64,000 nt of DNA from Gammaproteobacteria bacterium. GTDB lineage: Bacteria > Pseudomonadota > Gammaproteobacteria > Pseudomonadales > Azotimanducaceae. The stretch's first letter is position 1. Each line of letters opens with the position of its first letter. Where the stretch lies: positions 18,655 to 82,654 of the forward strand of contig JAPPDJ010000143.1 in assembly GCA_028824555.1 (NCBI GenBank), in the 5' to 3' direction. The notes beneath the pieces were generated by a model that was not told the origin of the DNA, ran no database searches, and worked only from the letters and a program-made list of their open reading frames with translations. A program made the position numbers and the translations under genes. This document shows, piece after piece, positions 28,681-39,102 of this stretch.

Positions 28681-29988
28681 TCATGGCTTGATCAGACCGA
28701 TCACAAACTCCTGATGCATCCGCTCCTCAATGCGTGACGCTCGGGTCTTGCCCCAGCGAGCCGGCATCATGCGCTTGTCGCGGTCCAGCTCGCGCGTGCC
28801 AATGCCGGCAAGGTCGAGACCGGTCGCGACGCCGAGGGACGCGAGGCCCTTGTGGGTCTCAACGTCAATACCCCGCAGCCTCGAAGTGCCGACGACCACA
28901 ACGGCAGCCTTGCCAGGTTTCAGCACGCGGGTGACTTCAGCAAGCACGGAACCCATTTCCGAGAAGTAGCGCCGCAACACCTGCGCCTTGCGCTCGTCCA
29001 CGACGGCAAGTCTCTCGAGTGACCGTTCGCACTGCCTAGGCAACTGCGCGGTAGAGGCAGCGTCAATCGGCCGGCTGACGGCATCGTGACCCAGATAATG
29101 CTTGCGGATCTTCGTGAGTTCGCCGATGGGCCAGCCAAGCCACACGAGCGAGAATTTGTGGGCGCGCATGTAGTCGATGGCGTTGTTGGCGTAGGGCGGG
29201 CTGGTCACCACCAGGTCCACGCTCGCATCGGGAAGACCTGTCGCCTCGGCCGGGGCATCGCGTACTTCATGGCGGCCCGTTGGTGTCACATCGAATCGCT
29301 GGTTGTTCCGCAGCCGCCTCTCGAACTCCGCAAAGGCGGATCGAGGCGGCTTGTCACACACTCGGTGGGGGCGGGTGTGGGCGAGGTCGCGGGCCAACGA
29401 AACGCCGCCCGACTTGGCGATGATTGTCGAGGAGAAAACGACCTGCAAGTAGCGCCGAGCAACGTCGTCTGCCAGCGCTTCCACCTCCACCAGAAGCGCC
29501 AGCAACTCTCGCTGCACCGATTCCGAGAACCAGTAGTTCAGGAACTCTCGCGTCTTCGCGTCGAAGCGGCAGTCGCGCTCTGCCGCCAGCGCGCCGCTGT
29601 CAACGGCATGCCGCACCTTGGCTCGTTCGAGAATCTCCATGCCCACCGCCATTGCGAGGTCGGCGGGCAGGGGCGCCAGCTTTGCCCCAGCGATCAGCCG
29701 AGCCAATGGGTCGATGTCGCAGCCGATGGCATTGCGGCCGAGTCTTGCCGCTTCCACCAGCGTCGTTCCGGAACCCAACATTGGATCGAGCACGGTGTCG
29801 CCGCCATCGGTGAGCTCCTCGATGAAAAGCCCCGGCAACTGCGGCGGGAACTTGGCGGGGAACGGGTGCCAGCCGTGCGATCCCTGATTGGTGTTTGTGC
29901 CGTGGAAGCCGAGGTCTGCGTCAAGCAGCATCCTGAGCTTGCCCCGACTCGACGGCGGGATGTCCATCGTCGCTTGGACCGTGCTCAT
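28681..29988 (-). CDS. Site-specific DNA methyltransferase (no adjacent nuclease)
   Basis: HPFPAKFPPQLP..DTVLDPMLGSGTTLVEAARLGRNAIGCDIDP (SAM motif) and VVTSPPYANNAIDYMRAHKF (TSPPY). Confidence 0.88.
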   Translation of the reverse strand: MSTVQATMDIPPSSRGKLRMLLDADLGFHGTNTNQGSHGWHPFPAKFPPQLPGLFIEELTDGGDTVLDPMLGSGTTLVEAARLGRNAIGCDIDPLARLIAGAKLAPLPADLAMAVGMEILERAKVRHAVDSGALAAERDCRFDAKTREFLNYWFSESVQRELLALLVEVEALADDVARRYLQVVFSSTIIAKSGGVSLARDLAHTRPHRVCDKPPRSAFAEFERRLRNNQRFDVTPTGRHEVRDAPAEATGLPDASVDLVVTSPPYANNAIDYMRAHKFSLVWLGWPIGELTKIRKHYLGHDAVSRPIDAASTAQLPRQCERSLERLAVVDERKAQVLRRYFSEMGSVLAEVTRVLKPGKAAVVVVGTSRLRGIDVETHKGLASLGVATGLDLAGIGTRELDRDKRMMPARWGKTRASRIEERMHQEFVIGLIKP

Positions 29989-30617
29989 GCCCCGCTCGCC
30001 CTAGCGGCGGCGGGACGCCGGCGCGAGCGCCGCACGGCATCCACTATGCGCTCGCCGAACAACACCGCGAGCAGCGTGCCGTAGATCACGGCGTCGAGAT
30101 AGCTCACTTTGGAAAGCCACAGCAGGTGGATCCATGCGGCGAGGGCGGCTGGATACACGAGACGGTGGAGTTGGCGCCAGCGGCGGCCCAGGCGGCGTTG
30201 CCAGCCGCGGGTGGAGGTGATGGCGAGAGGGATCAACATCAGCACGGCAGCGAGGCCCATCGTGATGTAGGGGCGCTTGATGAAGTCTCCGAGGATCGTG
30301 TCGAGGTGGAAGCCGGCCAAGAGGCCAAGGTATGCGGTGAAGTGCAGCACGACATAGGCAAAGGCCCAAAGCCCGGCCATGCGGCGGAACTGGATCAGGC
30401 GCGGCTTGCGAGCAACGCGGGCGACGCTGGAGATGAGCAGGGTCACAAGGAGGGTTCTGAGACCCCACGTTCCGAGCTCGTGTACCACTGCCTCGCCGGG
30501 CTCGGCGCCAAGGGCGCTGCCCGGGGCGGCGACCTCGCGGGCGATGTTGCTTGCCAGCCACGCGAGCGGCAGCGCGAGCAACGCAAAGACTGTGACTTTC
30601 GCTAAGAAGCGCGGCAA
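29985..30617 (-). CDS. msrQ: MsrQ/YedZ heme-binding membrane subunit
   Basis: GLWAFAYVVLHFTAYLGLLAGFHLDTILGDFIKRPYITMGLAAVLMLIPLAITSTRGWQRRLGRRWRQLHRLVYPAALAAWIHLLW. Confidence 0.93.
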   Translation of the reverse strand: MPRFLAKVTVFALLALPLAWLASNIAREVAAPGSALGAEPGEAVVHELGTWGLRTLLVTLLISSVARVARKPRLIQFRRMAGLWAFAYVVLHFTAYLGLLAGFHLDTILGDFIKRPYITMGLAAVLMLIPLAITSTRGWQRRLGRRWRQLHRLVYPAALAAWIHLLWLSKVSYLDAVIYGTLLAVLFGERIVDAVRRSRRRPAAARASGA

Positions 30618-30662
30618 GGGCCTGCGTCCGATGGGTTCGTGCTGGTGAGAGCGCGCTGCTTT

Positions 30663-31622
30663 TCAATAAAGCAAGCGCAGGTCCATCCCGGAGTACAGGC
30701 TCGCGACCTCGTCGTAGCCGTTGAACATGCGCGTGTCGATGCGGTTGGGGGAGAACAGCGAACTCGGCAGGCGGCGCTCCGTCGCCTGGCTCCAGCGGGG
30801 GTGGTCCACCATGGGGTTGACGTTGGCATAGAAGCCGTATTCGTGCGGCGCGGAGACGTTCCACGTCGTTCTCGGTTCGCGCTCGGTCAGGCGGATGGAG
30901 ACGATGGATTTGATGCTCTTGAAGCCGTATTTCCACGGCACAACGATGCGCAAGGGGGCACCGTTCTGGTTCGGCAGCAGCTTGCCGTACATGCCGACGG
31001 CGAAGATGGCAAGGGGATGGTAGGCCTCGTCGAGTCTGAGGCCCTCGACGTAGGGGAAGTCGATGCTGGTGAAGAAGCCGCGCTGGCCGCGCATCTCGTC
31101 GGGGCGATAGAGGGTCTGGAACTCGACGTACTTGGCGTTGGCGGTGGGCTCGAAGCGCTCGATCAGCTTCTTCATCGGGAAGCCGATCCACGGAATGACC
31201 ATCGACCAGGCCTCGACGCAGCGCAACCGATAGATGCGCTCCTCAAGGTCGATGCCGGCGAGGAGATCCTCGATGCCGACCTTGCCGGGCCTCGCCACCT
31301 CTCCGGAAACCTCGACGGTCCAAGGGTCGATGCTCATCTCGTGGGCGTGGCTGACGGGGTCGTCCTTGTCCGTGCCGAACTCGTAGAAGTTGTTGTATTC
31401 GGTGGCGAGGCGCTCGGGCGTTGTCTCCTCGCCTATGGCGGCCGCCGGAGCGAGCTCCCGCCCTTCGAGCCAGGAGCTCGGCAGCGCCAACGCAGAGCCC
31501 GCGGCAATGCCGGCACCGCCGGCAAGCGCTTGCGCCATGAACCGGCGACGCGAGCGATACACGGTTTCCGGCGTGATTTCGGAAGGACGCACGTCTCGGG
31601 GCGCCGGCGCCTTAATCAACAT
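30663..31622 (-). CDS. msrP: MsrP/YedY molybdopterin-dependent catalytic subunit
   Basis: Tat-like [73 protein letters not shown]. Confidence 0.95.
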   Translation of the reverse strand: MLIKAPAPRDVRPSEITPETVYRSRRRFMAQALAGGAGIAAGSALALPSSWLEGRELAPAAAIGEETTPERLATEYNNFYEFGTDKDDPVSHAHEMSIDPWTVEVSGEVARPGKVGIEDLLAGIDLEERIYRLRCVEAWSMVIPWIGFPMKKLIERFEPTANAKYVEFQTLYRPDEMRGQRGFFTSIDFPYVEGLRLDEAYHPLAIFAVGMYGKLLPNQNGAPLRIVVPWKYGFKSIKSIVSIRLTEREPRTTWNVSAPHEYGFYANVNPMVDHPRWSQATERRLPSSLFSPNRIDTRMFNGYDEVASLYSGMDLRLLY

Positions 31623-32505
31623 TCCTTGTCTCCTCCGTTGCCTGGGCCCGGTCCGACTCGTCCGGTTCCTCCGTCTCGGCCAGTGTTTCGAGCCCTCGAC
31701 TGCGGCGCCACAGATGCACCGCGGGGCCCGAAAGCGCATATCCGGTGAAGCACAGCAGCAGCATCGACGGTGGATCGATGAGCAGCAGGCCAAAGACGAG
31801 CACCACCGCCACCAGCGTCACGAACGGCACGCGTCCCTTCACGTGCAGGTGCTTGGGCGAATAGTAGGTGAAGCCTGACACCATCAGAAGGCCTGCGCCG
31901 GCGACGATGGCCGCCATCGCGAGGGCGGCAAACAACGTCGCCGGGCCATCCAGCGCCTGGCTCCACAGCCAAACCGTGCTGGCGACGATGGCGGCCGCGG
32001 CGGGGCTCGCGAGCCCCGTGAAGGAATAGTTGTCGCCGCTCGTGTTGAACCGGGCCAGCCGCAGCGCGGCGCAAGCCATGTAGATGAACGTGACGACCCA
32101 ACCCACCTGACCAAGCTGCGACAGTGCCCAGGAGAACGCCACCAAGGCCGGCGCCACCCCGAAGGCAACCATGTCCGAGAGGCTGTCGTATTGCGCGCCG
32201 AACTCGCTCTCGGAGCCGGTCCAGCGTGCGACTCGGCCATCCAGGACATCGAGGCACAAGGCGCCGAACACGGCCAGTGCCGCCGCCACAAAGTGGCCGT
32301 TCATGGCGGCGACGATGGCGTAGAAGCCGAAGAACAGGGCACCGGTGGTGATTAGATTGGGCAGGAGATAGACGCCGCGCCGACGCGGGCCGTCGCGTTC
32401 GCTTTCGCCGTGCCCGGCGCGAAGCTGCGTCCACCGATGGCGCATCCGACCTCGCCCGGAGGACGTTTGCCACCGGCTTCGCCGCCTTTCGTTCTGCATG
32501 GTCAT
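31612..32505 (-). CDS. pssA: CDP-diacylglycerol--serine O-phosphatidyltransferase
   Basis: [67 protein letters not shown] (D-G-x2-A-R motif). Confidence 0.93.
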   Translation of the reverse strand: MTMQNERRRSRWQTSSGRGRMRHRWTQLRAGHGESERDGPRRRGVYLLPNLITTGALFFGFYAIVAAMNGHFVAAALAVFGALCLDVLDGRVARWTGSESEFGAQYDSLSDMVAFGVAPALVAFSWALSQLGQVGWVVTFIYMACAALRLARFNTSGDNYSFTGLASPAAAAIVASTVWLWSQALDGPATLFAALAMAAIVAGAGLLMVSGFTYYSPKHLHVKGRVPFVTLVAVVLVFGLLLIDPPSMLLLCFTGYALSGPAVHLWRRSRGLETLAETEEPDESDRAQATEETRNVD

Positions 32506-32727
32506 CGACGCACCTGCACTCCAGTCAGTGCCTCGCCTTCATTCATCGAAGTTTGCGCCCAAAGCGGCTTGGGCGGAAGCGTTTTTCGACGCGAGGGAGC
32601 CTTCGTCAAGGGTGAGCCGGCCGTCCCCATCTGCCCATGAATAGCTGCCACGGCACGGCAAGATGGCAGCGCAAGGCTCGCCGTGTTGGAATAGGCAGCT
32701 TCAACAAGCGCCCCAGAGGGATTCGCG

Positions 32728-34179
32728 ATGACCATGCGGGAGGCCGAGACGGCGCTTCGCGCCTGCTTGCCGCGCAACGGCCTGGTCACCGATGCTGCGG
32801 CAGTGCGACCATTCGAGACCGATGGTCTCACTGCCATCCGGCAGAAGCCTTGGGCCGTGGCGCTGCCCGACAACGTCGGTCAAGTGCGCGCCGTGCTGGC
32901 GGCCTGTCGCGAGCACGACGTTCCGGTCGTCACCCGAGGCGCCGGCACCGGGCTCTCCGGCGGCGCCCGGCCGCTGGCAGAGGGATTGCTCCTCGTGCTC
33001 TCGAAGCTGCGCTCCATTCGGGAGATCGACCTCGAGGCGTGCACAGCCACCGTGGAGCCCGGCGTCACCAACCTCTCCATCAGCCAAGCGGTGGCGCGGC
33101 ATGGCCTTTTCTACGCTCCGGACCCGTCGTCGCAGATTGCCTGCAGCATCGGCGGCAACGTGGCCGAGAACTCCGGTGGCGTGCATTGCCTGAAGTACGG
33201 GCTGACAGTCCACAACGTCCTCGGCGTCCGCGTGCAGACCTACGAGGGCGACGAACTCGTGCTCGGCGGCAAGGCGCTCGACGCACCTGGCTACGACCTG
33301 CTTGCGGCAATGGTGGGTTCGGAGGGCATGCTGGGTGTGGTGACGGAGGTTACGGTCAAGCTGCTTCCGTTGCCGCGCGCCAAGCGGGTATTGCTGGCGG
33401 CGTTCGACGATGTGGAGACCGCCGGCGACGCGGTGGGCGCGATCATCGCCGCGGGCATCCTGCCGGCGGGGCTGGAGATGATGGATCGGCTCGCCATCAA
33501 CGCCGCCGAGGATTTCGTCGAGGCCGGCTATCCCCGCGACGCCGCTGCCATCCTGCTGTGCGAAGTGGACGGCACGGAGCAGGAGGTAGAGACCGATGTC
33601 GCGCGCGTGCGCGGCGTGCTTGAGGCTCGTGGCGCCAGCGTGATGCTCGCGGAGACCGAGGAGGAGCAGGCCAAGCTCTGGCAAGGCCGCAAGGCCGCGT
33701 TCCCTGCCGCTGGCCGGCTGGCGCCGGACTACTACTGCATGGATGGCACCATCCCCCGGAGCGAACTCGGGGGCGTTTTGCGTCGCATTGGCGAGATGTC
33801 CGACGCCTGCGGCCTTGCCGTGGCCAACGTCTTCCATGCCGGCGACGGCAACCTGCATCCCCTGATCCTCTACGATGCCAGCGTGCCGGGGCAGCTCGAA
33901 CAGGCGGAGAAGCTGGGCGGGCAGATTCTGTCGCTTTGCGTGCAAGTGGGTGGCACCGTCACCGGCGAGCACGGCGTCGGCGTTGAGAAACTCGACACCA
34001 TGTGCGAGCAATTCGGCGCGCCTGAGCTGGCCCAGTTCCATCGTCTCAAGGAGGCGTTCGATCCCGCTGGCCTCATGAATCCGGGCAAGGCCATTCCAAC
34101 GCTGGCGCGGTGTTCCGAGCTTGGTGGGATGCACGTTCACGGTGGCGCGCTGCCCTTTCCAGAACTCGATCGCCTTTAG
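32728..34179 (+). CDS. glcD: Glycolate oxidase subunit GlcD (FAD-linked oxidase)
   Basis: VVTRGAGTGLSGGARPL, DPSSQIACSIGGNVAENSGGVHCLKYG, GDGNLHPLILYD, GTVTGEHGVGVEK. Confidence 0.93.
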   Translation: MTMREAETALRACLPRNGLVTDAAAVRPFETDGLTAIRQKPWAVALPDNVGQVRAVLAACREHDVPVVTRGAGTGLSGGARPLAEGLLLVLSKLRSIREIDLEACTATVEPGVTNLSISQAVARHGLFYAPDPSSQIACSIGGNVAENSGGVHCLKYGLTVHNVLGVRVQTYEGDELVLGGKALDAPGYDLLAAMVGSEGMLGVVTEVTVKLLPLPRAKRVLLAAFDDVETAGDAVGAIIAAGILPAGLEMMDRLAINAAEDFVEAGYPRDAAAILLCEVDGTEQEVETDVARVRGVLEARGASVMLAETEEEQAKLWQGRKAAFPAAGRLAPDYYCMDGTIPRSELGGVLRRIGEMSDACGLAVANVFHAGDGNLHPLILYDASVPGQLEQAEKLGGQILSLCVQVGGTVTGEHGVGVEKLDTMCEQFGAPELAQFHRLKEAFDPAGLMNPGKAIPTLARCSELGGMHVHGGALPFPELDRL

Positions 34180-34199
34180 TGCCTCAGAGGGCAACAGGA

Positions 34200-35246
34200 G
34201 TGGCCATTTCCCCGAGCGGCGAAGACCGGGACGACGCCGAAGCGATAGTCGCCACCGTCGCGGCCTCGTACGCCGACGGTGCCACCCTCGCCATCAGCGG
34301 CCACGGCAGCAAGCGATTTCTCGGCGAAGCGCAGGCGAAGGCGATGTTGTCCGTCGCCGGCCACACCGGTGTCATAGCCCACCGCCCCAACGAACTGGTG
34401 CTCACCGCGCGCGCTGGCACGCCGCTCGCGCACATTGAACGGCTCCTCGACTCGCACCGTCAGATGCTCCCCTTCGACCCACCCCGATTCGGCGGCCAAG
34501 GCACGTTCGGCGGCGCCATCGCCACGGGCCTGGCGGGACCGGCACGTCCCTGGCGCGGCGGCGTGCGCGATTCGGTGCTCGGTGTTGAGATCGTCAACGG
34601 CCTGGGCGAGCGTCTGGTGTTCGGCGGCTCCGTCATCAAGAACGTGGCGGGTTACGACGTCTCACGCCTCGTTGCCGGTGCATTCGGAACCCTCGGCGTG
34701 ATCCTCTCCGCCAGCGTGCGCCTGCTGCCCAAACCGGAAGCGGAGCAAACGCTCGTCAGAGAGTGCGACGCCGCTCGCGCCGGCCGTTGGCTCCGCGCCT
34801 GGGCGCGCTGGCCCCTGCCCATCACCGCCACCTGCTTCGAAAGTGGCCTGCTGCGCGTGCGGGTGTCGGGAGCGCGCACGGCCATCGCCGACGCGGCAAC
34901 CGAACTCGGCATGCCCATGCGCGATCCGGACTCCACCTTCTGGGAGCGAGTGCGCGACCATGACCATCCCTGGTTTGACGGCGATGGTCCGCTGACGCGC
35001 ATCGCCATCCCGCGCGGCACGCCCTTCGAGCGCGACGATGCCTTGATCGAGTGGGGCGGCAGTCAGGCGTGGCTGCGGGACGACGATGTCAAGGCTCCCC
35101 CGGGGGGGCACGTCCGGAGCTATCGACCGGCAGTGGCAACCGCGGTAACGAATGCCGCCCTCGCTCGCTACATGCAGCGCATCAAAGACGCCTTCGACCC
35201 CAAGGGCATCCTCAACCCCGGCCTAGTGCCGCTGGACGCTGCGTGA
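34200..35246 (+). CDS. glcE: Glycolate oxidase subunit GlcE
   Basis: GTG start; GHGSKRFLG, FGGQGTFGGAIATGLAGPARPWRGGVRDSVLGVEIVNGLGERLVFGGSVIKNVAGYDVSRL. Confidence 0.92.
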   Translation: MAISPSGEDRDDAEAIVATVAASYADGATLAISGHGSKRFLGEAQAKAMLSVAGHTGVIAHRPNELVLTARAGTPLAHIERLLDSHRQMLPFDPPRFGGQGTFGGAIATGLAGPARPWRGGVRDSVLGVEIVNGLGERLVFGGSVIKNVAGYDVSRLVAGAFGTLGVILSASVRLLPKPEAEQTLVRECDAARAGRWLRAWARWPLPITATCFESGLLRVRVSGARTAIADAATELGMPMRDPDSTFWERVRDHDHPWFDGDGPLTRIAIPRGTPFERDDALIEWGGSQAWLRDDDVKAPPGGHVRSYRPAVATAVTNAALARYMQRIKDAFDPKGILNPGLVPLDAA

Positions 35247-36409
35247 AGACCGATATCCCAGCCGTTACTCTCGCCACGCCCCGCGGCGCTCGCGCCGACG
35301 AAATCCTGCGCTCGTGCGTCCATTGCGGCTTCTGCAACGCCACATGCCCCACCTATCAGGTGCGCGGCAACGAGCTCGACGGCCCCCGGGGCCGCATCTA
35401 CCTGATCAAGGGCATGCTCGAATCGGGCACCGTCAGCGATGCCGCCAAGCTGCATCTCGACCGTTGCCTCACCTGCCGTGCCTGCGAGACCACCTGCCCT
35501 TCCGGGGTGCCGTACGGCGAGCTTGCGGAAATCGGCCGGGAAATCGTCGCAGAGGAACGCGGACGGGGGGGGCTCGTCAAGCGCCTTCTGCTGGCGACCG
35601 TACCTCGCCCGCGTCTGCTGCAGGCGCTGTTGCTTCTGGCGCGTCCGCTTCGGTGGCTCGCGCCCACAAAACATCGCCGTCTGTTGCGCAAGCCACCGCC
35701 AACCCCGGAGCCGGAGTCCACGGGGTCGGTGCTAGTGCTTCAGGGATGCGTGCAGCGGGTGGTGACGCCGGAGGTGAACGCCCATCTTGCGGCGCTGCTC
35801 GACGCCCGCGGGGTGAAGGCGTTTAGCCTCACCCAAGAGGGCTGTTGCGGCGGCCTCCCCCTGCATTTGGGCGAGACATTCGACGCTCTCGCCATGGCGC
35901 GGCGCAATGTGCGCCGACTGGCGTCGCACGATGCGGCCGCGACCGCTGGTGCCATCGTCTCGACGGCTAGCGGCTGCGGCGTTACCTGGAAGGAATACGG
36001 CCGGCTGCTCGGCACCGACGCAGCCAAGGCTGTGGCGTCCCGTGTACGTGACGTGGCGGAAGTGCTCGAAGGGTTCGACTTCCGCAAGCGCGACGACATC
36101 GACCGCGTCGCCTGGCACCCGCCCTGCTCGCTGCAGCACGGCCAGCGCATCGGCGGGATCGTCGAGGGCATCCTGCAGCGTGCCGGCTACCGCCTGACGC
36201 GAGTGCCCGACTCCCACCTCTGCTGTGGCTCCGCTGGCACCTACTCGATCCTGCAGCCGCAGCTCGCCAGCGAACTCAAGGATCGCAAGGCCGACGCCCT
36301 GATGTCGGGAGAGCCGGACGTGATCGCCACCGCCAACATCGGCTGCCAGACGCACTTGGACGACGCCGTCTCGAAGCCGGTGCTGCACTGGATTGAGCTA
36401 CTTCGGTAA
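35243..36409 (+). CDS. glcF: Glycolate oxidase iron-sulfur subunit GlcF
   Basis: CVHCGFCNATCPTYQVRGNELDGPRGRIYLIKGMLE, CLTCRACETTCPSGVPYGEL, two CCG-type motifs. Confidence 0.94.
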   Translation: MKTDIPAVTLATPRGARADEILRSCVHCGFCNATCPTYQVRGNELDGPRGRIYLIKGMLESGTVSDAAKLHLDRCLTCRACETTCPSGVPYGELAEIGREIVAEERGRGGLVKRLLLATVPRPRLLQALLLLARPLRWLAPTKHRRLLRKPPPTPEPESTGSVLVLQGCVQRVVTPEVNAHLAALLDARGVKAFSLTQEGCCGGLPLHLGETFDALAMARRNVRRLASHDAAATAGAIVSTASGCGVTWKEYGRLLGTDAAKAVASRVRDVAEVLEGFDFRKRDDIDRVAWHPPCSLQHGQRIGGIVEGILQRAGYRLTRVPDSHLCCGSAGTYSILQPQLASELKDRKADALMSGEPDVIATANIGCQTHLDDAVSKPVLHWIELLR

Positions 36410-37313
36410 GTTGAACAAGACCCAAGCGCGCAAGAGCCTCATCGCGGCAATCCTGAGCGGCGACATAGACTCGGTGGCACGCGAGCTCGACCGACGCCCG
36501 GATGTGGTGGACGCCCGCAATGCACATGGGAACACGCCCGCCGGCGAAGCGGTCTCGCGTGGCGACGTCGAGATCGTGCGCCTGCTCGTCGAACGCGGCG
36601 CAGATGCGCGGCAAGTCAATGGCGGCGGCTCTTCTCTACTCGACCGGGCGGCCAGCGCAGGGCAGCGGGCCATCGCGAAGTATCTCGTCGCATGTGGATG
36701 CCCCTACTTGCCACACCACGCGGCGGCAGTCGACGACATCCATGCGCTTGCCCGAATGCTGGATGGCGACGCCAGAGCGGTGCTCGCACGCGACCGCCGC
36801 GACGCTACGCCCCTGCACCATGCAGCCCGTGCAGACTCGACGCGCTGCGTGCGAGCGTTGCTGACGGCCGGCGCCGACGTGCAAGCCATCGATCGCCACG
36901 GTCACGAGCCCCTCGCCTATGCCGTTGAGGCAAACGCAATACAAGCGGCTCGCGCCCTGCTCGACGCTGGCGCGAACTGCAACGCCGCTGCCGGCCACAA
37001 TGGCGGAGTGATGCTGCACCGCGCGCTCACCAATCGACACCTCGACATGGCCGAGCTTCTGCTGGAACAAGGCGCTTCGCCGAACCGACGCGACCACGCC
37101 GGCAAAACTGCGCTACACGAGGCCGTAGCCATCGCCAACCGAAGCGCCGTAGAGCTGCTTTTGCGCTATGACCCCGACCTCACCGCGCGCACCCGCAAGA
37201 CGCGCATGCAACCCGGCGGCGAAACACCCCTCGACTACGCGGTCCGCCGCCGCCAAAACAGCATCGTGGAACTGATTCGCAATGCACCGCAGCAGACGGG
37301 AGGCCCGAGTTGA
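36393..37313 (+). CDS. Ankyrin repeat protein (non-ATG start, possibly TTG 36411)
   Basis: Multiple ANK units: NTPAGEAVSRGDVEIVRLLVERGADA, DATPLHHAARADSTRCVRALLTAGADV, KTALHEAVAIANRSAVELLLRYDPD. Confidence 0.88.
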   Translation: MSYFGKLNKTQARKSLIAAILSGDIDSVARELDRRPDVVDARNAHGNTPAGEAVSRGDVEIVRLLVERGADARQVNGGGSSLLDRAASAGQRAIAKYLVACGCPYLPHHAAAVDDIHALARMLDGDARAVLARDRRDATPLHHAARADSTRCVRALLTAGADVQAIDRHGHEPLAYAVEANAIQAARALLDAGANCNAAAGHNGGVMLHRALTNRHLDMAELLLEQGASPNRRDHAGKTALHEAVAIANRSAVELLLRYDPDLTARTRKTRMQPGGETPLDYAVRRRQNSIVELIRNAPQQTGGPS

Positions 37314-37361
37314 GGCTTGGCACGATAATGACCCTTCGTTCGAGAAGCTGATGGGGCTGCC

Positions 37362-38522
37362 ATGAACGCTAGTGACTTCGTGACGCCGCGCCGCCTCGGG
37401 CGTGGTGGCCTGACGGTTACGCCGCTGGGCTTTGGTGGCGGCACGATCGGCAATCCTGCCATCGGCAACGAAACCAGTCTTGCCACGGTCGCGTCCGCTT
37501 GGGAGACCGGCGTCCGATTCTTCGACACTGCCCCCTGGTATGGCCTCGGCCGGTCTGAACGAAGGCTGGGGCTGGCGCTCGCACCGCTGGCGCAACGGGC
37601 CGACTATCGCATCAACACTAAAGTCGGCAAGCGGCTGGTGCCCGAGGCTTCCCGCGACGATGCAAACCGCACGCTGAGCCCAAACGGCCAGGTGCGCACG
37701 CCAAGGGACCGCGACACGGGAATGCGCGTTCGGTTCGCTTACGACGCCGACTCCCTGCAGCGCCAACACGAGGACTCGCTGCAACGACTCGGCACGTCAT
37801 TCGTGGATAGCCTGACCATCCACGACATCGACCTCGGCTACCACGCCCCCGAACAAATCGAAGCGCATCTCGCAGAACTTGCAGAGCAAGGCGGCGCAGA
37901 CTATCTGCACGCGCTGCGCGCCGAAGGCGCCATCGCCGCCATTGGCTGCGGCTGCAACCTCGAGGCGCGCAACGCCAGCAGTTGGGAGGTAGCGGCCGGA
38001 GGCGCGCAGAGCCCTCAGCTTGGGGGAGCGCGAGGGGCCTCCCCTCGCAGAAACAGCCCCCACGAGGAACTATGCGAACGCATTGCGGACATCGTCGAGC
38101 TCGATTTCTTCGTCGTCGCCGGCGGCTACACGCTGCTCGAAACCCGCGCCTTGCGACGCATCCTGCCGCTTTGCGAGGAACGCAGCATCCGCGTCGTGAT
38201 CGCCGCGCCCTATGCCAGCGGCTGGCTCGCAAACCCCGATGGCGCGACGACGTACATGTACGAGAAGGCCCCGGATTGGGTTGTGGAGCGATCGGCACGC
38301 ATGGCGCGCATCTGCGCCGAGCACGACGTGTCGCTGGCCAGCGTCGCGCTGCAGTTCGTGCTGGCTCACCCGGCAGTAGCAGCAGCCATCCCCGGTGCCC
38401 GCTCGCCCCAAGAGCCGCGTGCCAACCGCGAGAACCTCGAAGCCAACGTGCCAGCCGAGCTTTGGCATGCCTTGCGCAGCGAGGGATTACTACCGGACGC
38501 GGCGCCAACGCCTGAACCTTAG
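37362..38522 (+). CDS. Aldo/keto reductase with internal low-complexity insertion
   Basis: LGRGGLTVTPLGFGGGTIGNPAIGNE, RFFDTAPWYGLGRSERRLG, LTIHDIDLGYH, VVAGGYTLLE; insertion SSWEVAAGGAQSPQLGGARGASPRRNSP. Confidence 0.9.
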   Translation: MNASDFVTPRRLGRGGLTVTPLGFGGGTIGNPAIGNETSLATVASAWETGVRFFDTAPWYGLGRSERRLGLALAPLAQRADYRINTKVGKRLVPEASRDDANRTLSPNGQVRTPRDRDTGMRVRFAYDADSLQRQHEDSLQRLGTSFVDSLTIHDIDLGYHAPEQIEAHLAELAEQGGADYLHALRAEGAIAAIGCGCNLEARNASSWEVAAGGAQSPQLGGARGASPRRNSPHEELCERIADIVELDFFVVAGGYTLLETRALRRILPLCEERSIRVVIAAPYASGWLANPDGATTYMYEKAPDWVVERSARMARICAEHDVSLASVALQFVLAHPAVAAAIPGARSPQEPRANRENLEANVPAELWHALRSEGLLPDAAPTPEP

Positions 38523-38650
38523 CCCGCATTTCTCACCAGCCCGGGATTGCGGCGCGATTCGTCGCACCAACGCCCGACGGTGTTTATACTGCCGCGCCAT
38601 TGCCTTGCGACCCGACATTCTTCACGACACCCAGGAGCGGAAATCAGCCG

Positions 38651-39091
38651 ATGAGCATCGCGAGCCTCACCAACATCCTGAAGATCTTCGGCGGCGGCGA
38701 GCCGACGGCGGACGAAAAGAACGACCTCGTCAAGGAAACCGTGCTCCTGACCTTGGCCCGCGCCTCCGCCGCGGACAGCAACATCAAGCACATCGAGATC
38801 GAGACAGTGCGCGATGTGGTGGAGAAGACCACCGGTGAACAAGTCACCGCCCACGACGTGCGCATGGCGGCGCACTCCCGCCTCTATGAGTCCGCACCCC
38901 TCGAACGCCACCTCGCCAGTGTCGCGCGCAAGGTGGATGCCCAAGACCGCGCCATGATCGCCGGTGCTCTCGCTGAAGTGATCCTGAGCGACGGCCGCAT
39001 CAGCTCTCGCGAAGTCGGCTTCTACAACATGGTGGCCGAGGCACTCTCGCTCACCCCAGCCGAAATCGCAGGTCTGTTCGAGACCACCTGA
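38651..39091 (+). CDS. TerB-family tellurite resistance-like protein
   Basis: DLVKETVLLTLARASAADSNIKHIEIETVRDVVEKTTG...AEVILSDGRISSREVGFYNMVAEALSLTPAEI. Confidence 0.75.
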   Translation: MSIASLTNILKIFGGGEPTADEKNDLVKETVLLTLARASAADSNIKHIEIETVRDVVEKTTGEQVTAHDVRMAAHSRLYESAPLERHLASVARKVDAQDRAMIAGALAEVILSDGRISSREVGFYNMVAEALSLTPAEIAGLFETT

Positions 39092-39102
39092 CCGCGTCCC
39101 CT

